A stretch of 64,000 bases of DNA from Microcoleus sp. FACHB-61 (lineage in GTDB: Bacteria; Cyanobacteriota; Cyanobacteriia; Cyanobacteriales; Microcoleaceae), in assembly GCA_014695295.1 (NCBI GenBank), contig JACJNY010000037.1:32102-96101 (forward strand), given 5' to 3'. Below are positions 18,279 through 27,135 of the stretch, in pieces (the first letter of the stretch is position 1; every line of letters begins with the position of its first letter). Position numbers and translations under genes: made by a program. The notes beneath the pieces are model-generated. The model searched no databases and was not told the DNA's origin. It saw nothing but the letters and a program-made list of their open reading frames with translations.

Positions 18279-18767
18279 TCACCGTTTTTGACAATTGGGA
18301 ACAGTTGAATCCGTCATTTGAGGTTCAGACAGCTTGACTTCCCATCCAGGTAAATTCCACCAATTAACTCGCTGATTCGGCTGAATCCAGAAGTTTAGCT
18401 GCGTGATCTTGCCATCCTCAAATCTGAGTGTGGGAAAGGTAGGATAACTGGTATCATCGGTTTCGCGATAAGTGCGTCCCAGGTAATTCATGCAGGCCGT
18501 TAATCCCTCAGCAATTCCCAATTCTTCCACTCCTTTTCCCTTCAATTTCGCATCATCGTAGCTGAAAGAACCGTTGAATGAATTGCCCGCTAACCCGCCT
18601 TTGGTAACAGTGATGGTGAAATCGTAGGTGACGGGAACTGCGTAGGCTGGAGTTGCAGTTACAACTGTGCTCAGAAGAGTCGTGGCGATCGCCACCGAGA
18701 GTTTTGAAATTGCTGACCTACTCGCATCCCGAAAAAGAACAACACTATAAATTTCGCTTTTAATCAT
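18279..18767 (-). CDS. Secreted protein of unknown function
   Basis: 162 residues with an N-terminal export signal: basic start, hydrophobic stretch IATTLLSTVVTATP and a cleavage-like AYA near residue 43. The mature part reads VPVTYDFTITVTKGGLAGNSFNGSF and is predicted mostly beta. This start resembles cyanobacterial PEP-CTERM-type surface proteins, but no PEP motif or C-terminal helix is present. Two cysteines (near residues 92 and 159) could form a disulfide. Function unknown. Confidence 0.65.
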   Translation of the reverse strand: MIKSEIYSVVLFRDASRSAISKLSVAIATTLLSTVVTATPAYAVPVTYDFTITVTKGGLAGNSFNGSFSYDDAKLKGKGVEELGIAEGLTACMNYLGRTYRETDDTSYPTFPTLRFEDGKITQLNFWIQPNQRVNWWNLPGWEVKLSEPQMTDSTVPNCQKR

Positions 18768-18795
18768 CGGGAAACTCCTTGACTAGACTTCTATA

Positions 18796-18820
18796 GTAAG
18801 TGATTTAGCGGATATGATAT
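18796..18820 (+). repeat. Copy 2 of a 25-base dispersed repeat
   Basis: Matches 9446-9470 at 23 of 25 bases and is followed by an AT-rich palindromic stretch (GATATGATATCATA). It lies just upstream of the secreted-protein gene on its minus strand, so it overlaps the likely promoter region. Confidence 0.7.
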
Positions 18821-18937
18821 CATAAATAATCAGTTAAATGCGATCGCAGCCGACTGCCAAGCCAACAAAACTTACCGCCTCTGGTTAATAGTGTATACTT
18901 TTTTGGTACTGAAAACCCCAACAGAAAACGCTCGTCT

Positions 18938-19966
18938 TTAATCGCCCAGAATTAATTGAGTAGATTTAACCACATTCATTCCCGCCGCCGCAAATCTTTG
19001 AAAAGCTGCATCTGCTTGTTCCGTAAAATCAACAACACCCGGAACAACCACAGGCGAAGTGCAATCTTCCAGCAAATAAACCTTCTTTGCCAAATTCGCA
19101 TCTCGCGCCCAAATTTCAGTCAGCAAATCATCAATCGTCCAAGCAACGCAGTGACTTTTCGCTTGCCCCGCAATAATTACTGCATCAAAATCGAGCAATT
19201 TATCAATAAAATTAGCATTTTTTTTAGCAATAGAATTGCCATCCGGCCCGTCTAAGACTTCCGGCCGCAAAACAGAATAGTTTTCTGTCAGCGGATTCCC
19301 GCCTTTGATTTCAAAAAGTGCTTGGCTGTTGCGGGCGATGCTGTGAAAAAATATCGCCTCTTCCACGGCGGAAACCAGGGCGTGTCCGATGCCGCCTAGC
19401 ATTGAGTGATAGGGCCAAATAGTCAGGGGATATTTGCCCTCGTCGCTGAGTTTCTGCACGTAGTGGAGTGCGTGTTTTTGCACTGCTGAATAGTTACCGT
19501 TGGCGATGCTGTGGGCGACGGCTGGATTGACTTTCCAGATGCCTTGCTGCACGTCTTCTAGAGTAATTGATGTGGCGGCTGGTAGGGGGTGTTCGCCTGC
19601 TTCGTTTATCCAAAAGATTGGATGAAAAATTTGCATGGCGGTGTGGGTGTCCATTGTCGGCGCAATGGTTGTAATTGCGTTTAAATTGCGGTAGATAAAT
19701 TCGCACAGCCGCAGGTTGTCATCGACAGCACCGCTACCGGAACGCCCGCCCACAAATAGTTCAAATTCGGGCAAGCAAAAGGTATTTTGGGCGTCAATTA
19801 TCAGCAAACAAATCTGATTTTTGTCGAGCGAGGCGGGCTGGATGCTGTATTTTTCCGCCCATTGTTTAGCTTCAGCGGCGCGTTGTTGGTAGGGAACTCG
19901 CCAGAATCGATCTACTTTTTTGGTGTCGAAATGATCGGGGATTGCGAGTTGGGTTTGTGCTGTCAT
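18938..19966 (-). CDS. Isochorismatase-fold cysteine hydrolase (nicotinamidase-related)
   Basis: A 342-residue protein, longer than the usual 180-220 for this family. Visible: the first catalytic Asp in LLIIDAQNTF (Asp58), a metal-type DTH (106-108) and the nucleophile region IIAGQAKSHCVAW (Cys273). The extra length lies between residues 120 and 230. Family members hydrolyse nicotinamide, N-carbamoyl compounds or isochorismate. The Asp-x-His pair favours a nicotinamidase-like metal site, but the substrate cannot be assigned. It is transcribed divergently from the membrane gene at 20053. Confidence 0.8.
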   Translation of the reverse strand: MTAQTQLAIPDHFDTKKVDRFWRVPYQQRAAEAKQWAEKYSIQPASLDKNQICLLIIDAQNTFCLPEFELFVGGRSGSGAVDDNLRLCEFIYRNLNAITTIAPTMDTHTAMQIFHPIFWINEAGEHPLPAATSITLEDVQQGIWKVNPAVAHSIANGNYSAVQKHALHYVQKLSDEGKYPLTIWPYHSMLGGIGHALVSAVEEAIFFHSIARNSQALFEIKGGNPLTENYSVLRPEVLDGPDGNSIAKKNANFIDKLLDFDAVIIAGQAKSHCVAWTIDDLLTEIWARDANLAKKVYLLEDCTSPVVVPGVVDFTEQADAAFQRFAAAGMNVVKSTQLILGD

Positions 19967-20052
19967 GGCTGATTTATTGGGGGGTGAGCTATCGGATTTT
20001 ACATTTTAGATTGAAGAGTAGTATAATGCTGAGAGCTATTTGCGGGTGAGTC

Positions 20053-20784
20053 ATGCCAACCAAACAAATTCAAGATTTTGCTAGGGTAAGTTTTCAACGA
20101 ATATTATTGCTTTTTTCCATCGCAGCTTTAGTTGCTATCTTAATTCTAGCAACTAGGTCTTTTTATGTTCAAGATTTATTAAGAAATGTCTTAATGCGGA
20201 TCGAGCATCTAGGCGCTTGGGGCCCAGTAGCTTTTATTGTCACCTACAACCTAGCTACTGTACTATTTATACCTGGTTCTGTGTTGACTCTGGGAGGCGG
20301 GGTGATTTTTGGTCTGTGGTGGGGTTCAATCTACGTGTTTGTCGCGGCAACTTTAGGGGCTACGTTTGCTTTTTTGATCGGGCGATACTTGTCGCGCGAT
20401 CGCGTGGTAAAATATATGGAAGCTCATCCTAAGTTTAAAGCTCTCGATCGCGCAGTTTCCCAAGAAGGATTTAAAATAGTTTTTTTGACTCGTCTCTGTC
20501 CTTTATTTCCGTTTAATTTATTAAATTACGCTTTAGGGATTACTCAGGTTTCTTTGAAAGATTATGTGCTAGGTTCCTTCGGCATGATTCCGGCAACAAT
20601 CTTGTATGTTTACTGCGGTTCTCTGGTGGGGGATATTGCTGCGATATGTACGGTTAATCAGCCTGTCAATCCGCAAGCAGAAGCTGCAAAATGGTTGATT
20701 AATATCATCAGTTTTAGTGCTACGGTCGCTGTTACTGTCTATATCACTCGGATTGCCCGCAAGGCTTTGGATGAAAGTATTTAA
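20053..20784 (+). CDS. TVP38/TMEM64 (DedA-like) membrane protein
   Basis: 243 residues with hydrophobic helices at about 16-36, 55-80, 85-105, 165-190 and 213-235. It carries the family motif PGSVLTLGGGVIFG and the FLIGRYLSRDRV region, then LFPFNLLNYALGIT. These proteins are re-entrant-loop membrane proteins linked to lipid scrambling or transport. The stop codon lies 16 bases before the next start, so it is in an operon with the flavoprotein at 20801. That pairing is common in bacteria, where the two are often annotated together as mercuric-reductase-associated. Confidence 0.85.
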   Translation: MPTKQIQDFARVSFQRILLLFSIAALVAILILATRSFYVQDLLRNVLMRIEHLGAWGPVAFIVTYNLATVLFIPGSVLTLGGGVIFGLWWGSIYVFVAATLGATFAFLIGRYLSRDRVVKYMEAHPKFKALDRAVSQEGFKIVFLTRLCPLFPFNLLNYALGITQVSLKDYVLGSFGMIPATILYVYCGSLVGDIAAICTVNQPVNPQAEAAKWLINIISFSATVAVTVYITRIARKALDESI

Positions 20785-20800
20785 TTAGCAGGATTTGCCC

Positions 20801-22336
20801 ATGTCGCAGTCAAAAGTCGATCGCGTAACTGTCCCCCCGATGGACGAACACAACCAGAAATTAGTCTCCTATTTGCATCCGCCCGATTGGGTAAATCCGC
20901 AGCCCGCTAGCAGTTATAATTTAGTAGTAATTGGTGCTGGCCCCGCCGGATTAATTGTGGCTGCGGGTGCCGCAGGTTTGGGCGCGAAAGTTGCTTTGAT
21001 TGAAAAACATTTGATGGGCGGCGACTGTTTGAATGTCGGTTGCGTGCCGTCAAAAGCGCTGATTCGTTCGTCTCGTATTGTCGGCGATATCTGGGAAGCA
21101 AGTAAATTTGGTGTTAACGTTTCTAACGGTGCAGAAGTTGATTTTGCTGCTGTGATGGAACGGATACGCCGGATTAGGGCGGGAATCAGCGATGTTGATT
21201 CTGTCCAACGCTACCAGCACCAATTAGGAGTTGATGTTTTCTTAGGTTCCGGTCGTTTTACTAGCAATAATACAGTAGAAGTTGCAGGTCAAACTCTCCG
21301 CTTTAAAAAAGCAGTAATTGCCACAGGCGCAAGGGCGCTACAACCGCAAATTCCCGGCTTGCAGGAAGCTGGATATCTGACAAATGAAACTGTCTTTAAC
21401 CTCACAGAAAGACCCCAGCGTTTGGCAGTAATTGGCGCAGGGCCGATCGGCTGCGAATTGGCTCAAGCCTTTCGGCGGCTGGGTTCGGAAGTCCTGTTGC
21501 TGCACAAAAATGCTCAGATTTTAGATAAGGAAGATGCGGATGCTGCTAAAATTGTGCAGCAGGCTTTTCTACGCGAAGAAGTTCAACTAATACTAGAATC
21601 CAAAATAGACCGCGTTGAGAAAACAAATGCAGGCAAAGTAATTTATTATCAATCTCAAGGTAAGGAAGCATCGGTAACAGTAGATGAAATTATTGTGAGT
21701 ACAGGGCGATCGCCCAACGTCGAAGGATTGAATCTTGAGGCTGTCGGCGTCGATTACGATACACAAACTGGCGTATTTGTCAACGACAACTTGCAAACTA
21801 CTAATCCCCGCATTTATGCCGCCGGCGATATTTGCATGAAACATAAATTTACTCACGCTGCTGATTTTGCCGCGAGGATGGTGATTCAAAACACTCTATT
21901 TTTCGGGCGCAAAAAGCTCAGCGCTTTGACGATACCTTGGTGTACTTACACAGACCCGGAAATTGCGCGCGTCGGATTGGGCGATCGCGAGTTGCAAGCC
22001 GCAGGGATTGATATCGATACGTTTTTGATTCCTTTCGATAAAGTCGATCGGGCAATTATTGACGGCGAAGAGGAAGGATTTGTGAAAATTCACGTCAAAA
22101 AAGGCAGCGATAAAATATTAGGTGCAACTATTGTGGCGCGACACGCTGGGGATATGATCGGCGAGATTACTTTGGCAATGGTTAACAATATTGGTTTGGG
22201 GAAAATTGCTAGCACAATTCACCCGTATCCGACACAATCTGAGGCAATTCGGAAAGCAGGAGATGCTTACAATCGCACTCGTTTGACTCCGTTGGTGAAG
22301 AATTTGTTTAACCGCTGGCTGGCTTGGACGCGATAA
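20801..22336 (+). CDS. Mercuric reductase/dihydrolipoamide dehydrogenase-like FAD oxidoreductase
   Basis: Start ATG at 20801, preceded by AGCAGGAT. 511 residues. An N-terminal extension of about 35 residues precedes the FAD-binding GAGPAG (45-50). The redox disulfide is GGDCLNVGCVPSK with Cys76 and Cys81; an NAD(P)H-binding GAGPIGCE follows, then a second FAD motif (AAGDIC), and the C-terminal HPYPTQSEA supplying the His-Glu pair. It lacks the C-terminal vicinal cysteines needed by true mercuric reductases and has no MerR or MerT neighbour, so mercury reduction is unlikely. The substrate is unknown; the membrane partner at 20053 suggests action near the membrane. Confidence 0.87.
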   Translation: MSQSKVDRVTVPPMDEHNQKLVSYLHPPDWVNPQPASSYNLVVIGAGPAGLIVAAGAAGLGAKVALIEKHLMGGDCLNVGCVPSKALIRSSRIVGDIWEASKFGVNVSNGAEVDFAAVMERIRRIRAGISDVDSVQRYQHQLGVDVFLGSGRFTSNNTVEVAGQTLRFKKAVIATGARALQPQIPGLQEAGYLTNETVFNLTERPQRLAVIGAGPIGCELAQAFRRLGSEVLLLHKNAQILDKEDADAAKIVQQAFLREEVQLILESKIDRVEKTNAGKVIYYQSQGKEASVTVDEIIVSTGRSPNVEGLNLEAVGVDYDTQTGVFVNDNLQTTNPRIYAAGDICMKHKFTHAADFAARMVIQNTLFFGRKKLSALTIPWCTYTDPEIARVGLGDRELQAAGIDIDTFLIPFDKVDRAIIDGEEEGFVKIHVKKGSDKILGATIVARHAGDMIGEITLAMVNNIGLGKIASTIHPYPTQSEAIRKAGDAYNRTRLTPLVKNLFNRWLAWTR

Positions 22337-22384
22337 GTAAATAATCTCAAATCTGTTAGCATCGGAATTATTCCTATCTCTCTT

Positions 22385-22500
22385 CTCTTTATCTGCGTGA
22401 ATCAGCGTCTATCCCTTGTCATCTGCGGTTAATACATTCTCTTTTTTTTACCGCAGATAGAGGCAGATAAACACAGATTAACGCAGATGAATGAGATAAA
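22385..22500. repeat. Inverted-repeat element of TCTGCGTGAATC type
   Basis: The left part (TATCTGCGTGAATCAGCG, TCATCTGCGGTTAAT) is complementary in order to the right part (ACCGCAGATAGAGGCAGAT, GATTAACGCAGATGAAT). The segment can fold into one long imperfect hairpin. It is noncoding and similar in style to MITEs. It sits between convergent genes. Confidence 0.65.
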
Positions 22501-22563
22501 TTCCGGGTTACTTTGAGTGTAGCATTAGGAGTTGGGAGATCGCCCGCGCCAACAAACCCTGCT

Positions 22564-23412
22564 TTAAAAATCCCCTTCATCTACTTGGAATACCGTCAAT
22601 CCCAAGCCTCTCCACATATCAACAACTTGCTGGCGATCGTCCAACACAAACTTAACATTATATTTCCCTGCAATATGCCGCCGATAGAACTCCTCTTTAA
22701 TAATCGAATCCTTCCTCATGTCTCCCGTTTTCCGCATATAAAGGTTGGCATAATTCACCTCGTACTGCTGCAACCATTTTTTAGTTTGAGGCTGACAGTC
22801 ATCGGTTCGGCCCGACACTACAATAATATGGGCGCTGGACTGCCACTTGCGAACAGTATCTAAAACTGGCTGATTTGGCAAATCGCGATCGCACGTCGAA
22901 GCATCAAAAGGATTTCTGCCATTGAGAAGCGCTAATGTGCCGTCCATATCAACAATAATTGCATCCGGCAAATCCGGGTTATATTTCGGCGGCTCAACGG
23001 GAACCCGCACGTACTTATTGTACATCTTCAGGATCACATCTTTGCCCACCGAATTAAGCCTTTTCAAATCCCGTTTAATACATTCCTCAACCGGAACTTG
23101 CAGGAAAGAATCATTAACTTCGACGATGGCTTTACCTTTTACCAACTGTTTGATATGCTCGATGTGAGACCCGAAATTAGTATCATCAACAATGACGTGC
23201 TTGCCGCTTTCCAAAGCCATCAAAATAATCGTATCTCTCAACTGCAAAATAAACTTTTCATTCGCCTGCGACCAATGAGAAGCGTGAGCCATTTCTCTGA
23301 GCAAATCTTTATTGCTGCGCACCCACTTTGCAGGTTCAGACAGCAGCAATTCCCTAGCAAATTGAGATTTTCCCGAAGCAGGTAAACCGACAAGTACAAT
23401 AACTCTTTTCAT
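22564..23412 (-). CDS. pnkp: T4-type polynucleotide 5'-kinase / 3'-phosphatase
   Basis: 282 residues arranged as in phage T4 Pnkp. The N-terminal kinase has the P-loop GLPASGKS (9-16) and VIVDDTN (74-80). The C-terminal HAD phosphatase has DMDGT (155-159), VVSGR (198-202) and FVLDDR (255-260). It would convert 2',3'-cyclic or 3'-phosphate and 5'-OH RNA ends into 3'-OH and 5'-phosphate ends ready for ligation. The RNA ligase gene lies 191 bases upstream on the same strand, so the two form a repair cassette. Length and domain order equal the T4 enzyme (301 residues). The specificity for broken tRNA is inferred. Confidence 0.88.
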   Translation of the reverse strand: MKRVIVLVGLPASGKSQFARELLLSEPAKWVRSNKDLLREMAHASHWSQANEKFILQLRDTIILMALESGKHVIVDDTNFGSHIEHIKQLVKGKAIVEVNDSFLQVPVEECIKRDLKRLNSVGKDVILKMYNKYVRVPVEPPKYNPDLPDAIIVDMDGTLALLNGRNPFDASTCDRDLPNQPVLDTVRKWQSSAHIIVVSGRTDDCQPQTKKWLQQYEVNYANLYMRKTGDMRKDSIIKEEFYRRHIAGKYNVKFVLDDRQQVVDMWRGLGLTVFQVDEGDF

Positions 23413-23420
23413 GGTAATTA

Positions 23421-23465
23421 GAAGGAAGAAGGAAGAAGGAAGAAGGAAGAAGGAAGAAGAAAGAA
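23421..23465. repeat. GAAGGAA heptamer tandem repeat
   Basis: About six head-to-tail GAAGGAA units upstream of the kinase-phosphatase start. The purine-rich strand is the plus strand; on the minus-strand transcript it would be a TTCCTTC tract just before the ribosome-binding region, so copy number could affect spacing. Confidence 0.85.
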
Positions 23466-23558
23466 TGCTGATACAGCAAAATTTTTAGCTGTATCTTAGG
23501 TTTAATTAGGTGCATTTCTTTCTTCGCTCAGCTAAAATATAATGTTAATCTTCGTTCG

Positions 23559-23604
23559 TAGTGAGGACTAAAGTCCTCATTCAAGAAACGACTGTAGTCG
23601 TTAC
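23559..23604. repeat. Double hairpin at the 3' end of the ligase gene
   Basis: GAGGACTAAAGTCCTC (23563-23578) and then AACGACTGTAGTCGTT (23587-23602) are two consecutive palindromes. The second touches the ligase stop codon. The first shares its GTAGTGAGG lead with the inverted repeat at 39920. They may act as a terminator or processing site between ligase and kinase. Confidence 0.65.
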
Positions 23605-24689
23605 TAAAAACCTAGATGGATGTAATCTAAAGCCAATAGCTCCTCTATTTTATAGATATTAACATCACGGAGAGCTTCTTTCACTCCCGCAACTCTTCGG
23701 GCCCGCAAAGAAAACAAAATCCCGGAATACGGCAAATGTTTCACAGCTAATGCAAAATCTTTCTGAACTTCGATATGTTCGTGCTGTCGGTAAGCTTCCT
23801 CGATTTCTTCAACCAAAGATTGATATTTGTCCTTAGCTTGTTGATACAACTCGCTCCACTCAGGAAAATAAGCTAAAAACTCTTCTCCTTCATTAGTTAA
23901 AACAATTTCTATCAGGCGGCGGGTCGAAAACCCTTCGCGCAGATGGGAAATCGCGACATATTGCGGAGACTTAACTTTAACTCGGTTGAAGTTAGCATCG
24001 CAGATAATATACCCTTCCGAATTCATCGGATCTAAATGTTGAGCCGCTTCGATAACTTCTTTCCAGCTAGTTAAAGGATAGGATGCAACTAATTCCCATC
24101 CGTATTTATTTGCCCAAATACTCGGGTCGGTTTCTAGCAGCGTTTGAGTGTTGCGAACCCCGTGGAGCACGATTTGATTGTTTTTTGGCTGGACAACTAT
24201 TCTATTGTAAGGCGTGATCAATTCAAAGATAAAACACTGGTCGGTTTCTTCCGGCAATTGATATCCCAATTCTTGCCAGACTTTCCAAAAAAGTTCGGCA
24301 AAGCTGAATCCAAAACCGTTAACTTCGCCGCTGGCATCGGGAGTGCCGCTAGATTGCACTCTCCATTCTCCCTTGTAAAAATACAGTACAATCAGAGAAC
24401 CGTCTAGTTTTTCATAAACTTTGGCATGACTCCAATCAATTGCAGCGGCGTGGATTTCTCCGTAATTAAAAAATTTGTCGTAGGGATAAGAAACTATCTG
24501 CCAATCTTGAGATGAATCTAAAATAATGCCTCGGCACTGCTGGACTATTTTTTCGCCCAAGGGAGATTCTATCTGCGAGTATTTCAGACAGACTAAATCG
24601 GGATATTGGCGGTGGCGGCTAACTTTGATATGATAAGTTTCGGACAAAGTTTCCAATCCGTGCTGGCGTAAATACTCTTGCAGTTCCAC
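23604..24689 (-). CDS. T4 Rnl1-like RNA ligase
   Basis: 361 residues. Nucleotidyltransferase motifs are in order: motif I YEKLDGS (92-98) with Lys94 as the AMP-accepting lysine, a preceding RGIIL (53-57), motif III-like FELITP (155-160), motif IV SEGYII (224-229) and motif V VKVKS (237-241). A helical C-terminal domain from about 250 matches Rnl1 layout (T4 Rnl1 is 374 residues). Enzymes of this type seal 3'-OH/5'-phosphate RNA ends with ATP. With the kinase-phosphatase downstream it forms the pair that T4 uses to repair tRNA cut by the host PrrC nuclease. Here the pair is chromosomal, with no phage genes nearby. Confidence 0.87.
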   Translation of the reverse strand: MELQEYLRQHGLETLSETYHIKVSRHRQYPDLVCLKYSQIESPLGEKIVQQCRGIILDSSQDWQIVSYPYDKFFNYGEIHAAAIDWSHAKVYEKLDGSLIVLYFYKGEWRVQSSGTPDASGEVNGFGFSFAELFWKVWQELGYQLPEETDQCFIFELITPYNRIVVQPKNNQIVLHGVRNTQTLLETDPSIWANKYGWELVASYPLTSWKEVIEAAQHLDPMNSEGYIICDANFNRVKVKSPQYVAISHLREGFSTRRLIEIVLTNEGEEFLAYFPEWSELYQQAKDKYQSLVEEIEEAYRQHEHIEVQKDFALAVKHLPYSGILFSLRARRVAGVKEALRDVNIYKIEELLALDYIHLGF

Positions 24690-24880
24690 GTTCTCTTCCT
24701 AAATTTTTCGCCTTCTCTATTCTATCTGTAACTGCATATTTTAGTGAATTTGTCAAAAAAAATTAAACTTGCTTTTTTTCTGAATGCCTATTGTGAGGTT
24801 TGTATTTGGGAGTATCGTTGTAAATAGGTGAAGGCGCTTCACCGAAAGACAGGACTGTTTCGACATCAAGGAAAAACACA

Positions 24881-25441
24881 GTGAACAATAAATTATTACT
24901 TTTGGTGACTTCGACCTGTGTATTGACTGCTTTAGTACCTGTATCGCGAGTTTTTGGTGCGTGGGAATTGTCTCAGCTACCGCCGCAAACAAAATCTGTT
25001 GCTGTAGTGGGTACGGCTGTTCCGGTAAGTCAAATTTTGCAAAAGTTAAAAGGCAAAACACAAGTACCAATTTTAATCCCCAGCCGGATTCCTATTCCCC
25101 TGAAGCTTTACTATCGAAGCCAAGCGGAAGCGGGCAGCTATAGTATTTCTATGGAGACTACAGCAGATTGCCGAGGTACAACAGTTTGCACTTTTGGGTC
25201 AATTCAAGGTCAAAAAGGCGGGGATTTTACTACAAAAGTAGAAGGGGTAACTAAGACGTTAAAAAATGTCAAACTTGCGGGCGGAGTGAAAGGAGTTTTT
25301 CACAATGGTTGCGGGGCTTACTGCACAGCAACTCTTGAGTGGAAAACTCAGGGTTTTATGTATACCGTCGCCATTAAGAACGGACGAGAATCTGATTTAA
25401 TTTTCATAGCAAATTCTGCTATTCTAGCTCGGAAGCGTTAA
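24881..25441 (+). CDS. Secreted four-cysteine protein A
   Basis: Starts at GTG 24881 behind AAGGAA. 186 residues with a signal peptide (LLLLVTSTCVLTALVP, cleavage near VFGA). The mature domain begins SQILQKLKGKTQVPILIPSRIP and contains CRGTTVC and NGCGAYC, four cysteines likely forming two disulfides. It ends with IANSAILARKR. The C-terminal domain is shared with the larger gene at 25587. No known family is recognised. An envelope or extracellular location is likely. It is divergent from the RNA ligase gene. Confidence 0.75.
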   Translation: MNNKLLLLVTSTCVLTALVPVSRVFGAWELSQLPPQTKSVAVVGTAVPVSQILQKLKGKTQVPILIPSRIPIPLKLYYRSQAEAGSYSISMETTADCRGTTVCTFGSIQGQKGGDFTTKVEGVTKTLKNVKLAGGVKGVFHNGCGAYCTATLEWKTQGFMYTVAIKNGRESDLIFIANSAILARKR

Positions 25442-25473
25442 GTTTTGTAGTCTTGAACGCACAAATTCTATCT

Positions 25474-25498
25474 GTAGGGTGCGCAGTGCGCACCTTAC
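25474..25498. repeat. GTAGGGTGCGCA palindromic repeat, copy 2
   Basis: A 25-base near-perfect palindrome, GTAGGGTGCGCA then GTGCGCACCTTAC. It sits 30 bases after the stop of protein A and could end its transcript. Other copies are at 14728-14752 and 61393-61417. Confidence 0.8.
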
Positions 25499-25586
25499 CG
25501 TTATTGTATGAGAGATATTAACTCGCACTCGCCCTTTACAAGATGCTATGGTTTTTTTGCGCTTACCTACTTAGGGGGAAATTAGG

Positions 25587-26591
25587 ATGAGGGGAAGATG
25601 GCTATTTGCGGCGATTTTTGCTTGTGTGGTGACTGCTTTTACGATCGCACCTTTGACACCCAACTCAGCGTTAGCAAGGACAGAACTCCCGATTACAGAA
25701 ATCCGCTGGTTTAATTTTTCCCCTGAAGATAGCTGGCAACCGATACAATTTATTGTACCCGATCGCAATACTGCAAAATCTGCCGGCCGCCGCAAGTTGC
25801 GGTTGTACGATGTTCATATTGCCAAGATGTTTGAGATTTCTCATTTTCTGTGCGATCGCGATCGCGCTTCTGAAGGTTACAATTGGTCTTATCAAGCGGA
25901 AAATGGCAGTATTGAGATGGGACGCTTCAAAATTAGCTGCAATCTCGCCCGCGAAATAGCTGCTGTTTACGGGTTAGGAAAACCAGAAATTTCAGTCATT
26001 CGCCGCAACTTCAACCTGAAAAACGGCCGCCCTTCTTTTGAGCTAGAAAAATACTCGATTCCCACTTTGAACATTGGTAAAAATAGAGTTTTGCAGTGGA
26101 GAGATTTTGTGCAAAAGTTTCCCCCTATCCCCGATAATTCAGGTGCAAACCAAGCTAACAGTAGTTTTCCTGCGAGTAGCATCTTTCGGCAAATCAAAGG
26201 CAAAACGCGAGTGCCGATTTTTCTTCCGAGTAGACTTCCTTTATCTGACATTCAGCAAGTTGATTTTGATGTGCAAGCAGGTTCGCACGGTTACATTGTG
26301 GGAATGTATTTAGGCAAAGGATGCCGCGCGGGAGCCTGTTATTTTGGCACAATCGAAGCTAAAAGAAATGAACCGTTTTCGCCTCCTTCGCAATTGCCGC
26401 AGGATACTTACAGAAGCATTGAATTGGCGGGCGGATTCAGGGGAATTTATTTCAATAATTGCGGTGCTTACTGCACTGCTTTTGTTGAGTGGCAAAGGCT
26501 GGGGGTGCTGTACCGAGTCACAAGGAAAAACGGACGGCAGCAAGAAGTTGTCCAGATAGCAAATTCTGCACTTCAAGCAGGGCAACGTTAA
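25587..26591 (+). CDS. Secreted four-cysteine protein B, extended paralogue of A
   Basis: 334 residues with a signal peptide (LFAAIFACVVTAF, cleavage near ALA). An N-terminal region (about 30-185) has no counterpart in protein A and contains FLCDRDRAS and ISCNLAREIA. The C-terminal region (about 195-334) aligns with protein A: IFRQIKGKTRVPIFLPSRLP, CRAGACYFG, ELAGGF and NNCGAYCTAFVEW. Both end with IANSA-type sequence. The arrangement suggests tandem duplication with gain of an extra domain in B, or its loss in A. Function unknown; probably periplasmic or surface exposed. Confidence 0.75.
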   Translation: MRGRWLFAAIFACVVTAFTIAPLTPNSALARTELPITEIRWFNFSPEDSWQPIQFIVPDRNTAKSAGRRKLRLYDVHIAKMFEISHFLCDRDRASEGYNWSYQAENGSIEMGRFKISCNLAREIAAVYGLGKPEISVIRRNFNLKNGRPSFELEKYSIPTLNIGKNRVLQWRDFVQKFPPIPDNSGANQANSSFPASSIFRQIKGKTRVPIFLPSRLPLSDIQQVDFDVQAGSHGYIVGMYLGKGCRAGACYFGTIEAKRNEPFSPPSQLPQDTYRSIELAGGFRGIYFNNCGAYCTAFVEWQRLGVLYRVTRKNGRQQEVVQIANSALQAGQR

Positions 26592-26629
26592 ATTTGGGTG
26601 AGAAATGGAAAAGGTAAGCGCGAGCGAAG

Positions 26630-26812
26630 CTATGCCGAAGGGAATCGCCCTTTTGTCAACGAAGCTGCTACAAATAAATACGATCGCCCTTTTCCCCTCG
26701 CAACTACATTTCTCTCCCCAAATCTCGCAACCTTTGAGCTAATTCTTTCGAGCTGCTGCTGAGCTAACTCCTCATGCCAACCAGGTTCATCCGGCTCGAC
26801 CCTAGGTAAATC
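26630..26812 (-). pseudogene. Startless coding remnant
   Basis: A 60-codon open frame on the minus strand without a start codon: an in-frame TAA lies directly upstream. It reads DLPRVEPDEPGWHEEL, then a helical QQQLERISSKVARFGER stretch. The composition looks like real coding sequence, so it is probably the tail of a lost small helical gene. I cannot name the family. Confidence 0.35.
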
Positions 26813-26921
26813 TTACATCGCCTGCAGCCTTTGCTTCGGAATGTCGATCGCCCCCCTGCCAGCGATGCCCAATGCTGGATGGGAAACATCATCAAGGCTC
26901 ACTGCTACAGGCGGTCATACA

Positions 26922-26946
26922 ATTTTAGATTTTAGATTTTAGATTG
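26922..26946. repeat. ATTTTAG heptamer repeat
   Basis: Three to four ATTTTAG units. The same unit recurs at 31313-31341. The rest of the 26813-27135 stretch shows no gene and should carry the hemC promoter, which I cannot place. Confidence 0.8.
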
Positions 26947-27135
26947 GCAATGGCTTATTCTGTAAAGGTTTGGAGCTTGCCTACCGTTGCATCCTTTTTT
27001 AAAACTGGCGGTCAAAATCTGGTATTTCTATTTTATCGCCCGAATTGTCCCAACCAGCAATTAAAGTCCCCACCTGCGCTACGCTAGATCAGGTGAATAT
27101 ATTGGCTGATTTCAAGCTATCCTCCGATCGATCTT

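Noticed and set aside
20801..22336. Naming the flavoprotein as mercuric reductase merA
   Set aside because: No C-terminal Cys pair, no N-terminal HMA domain and no mer genes nearby.
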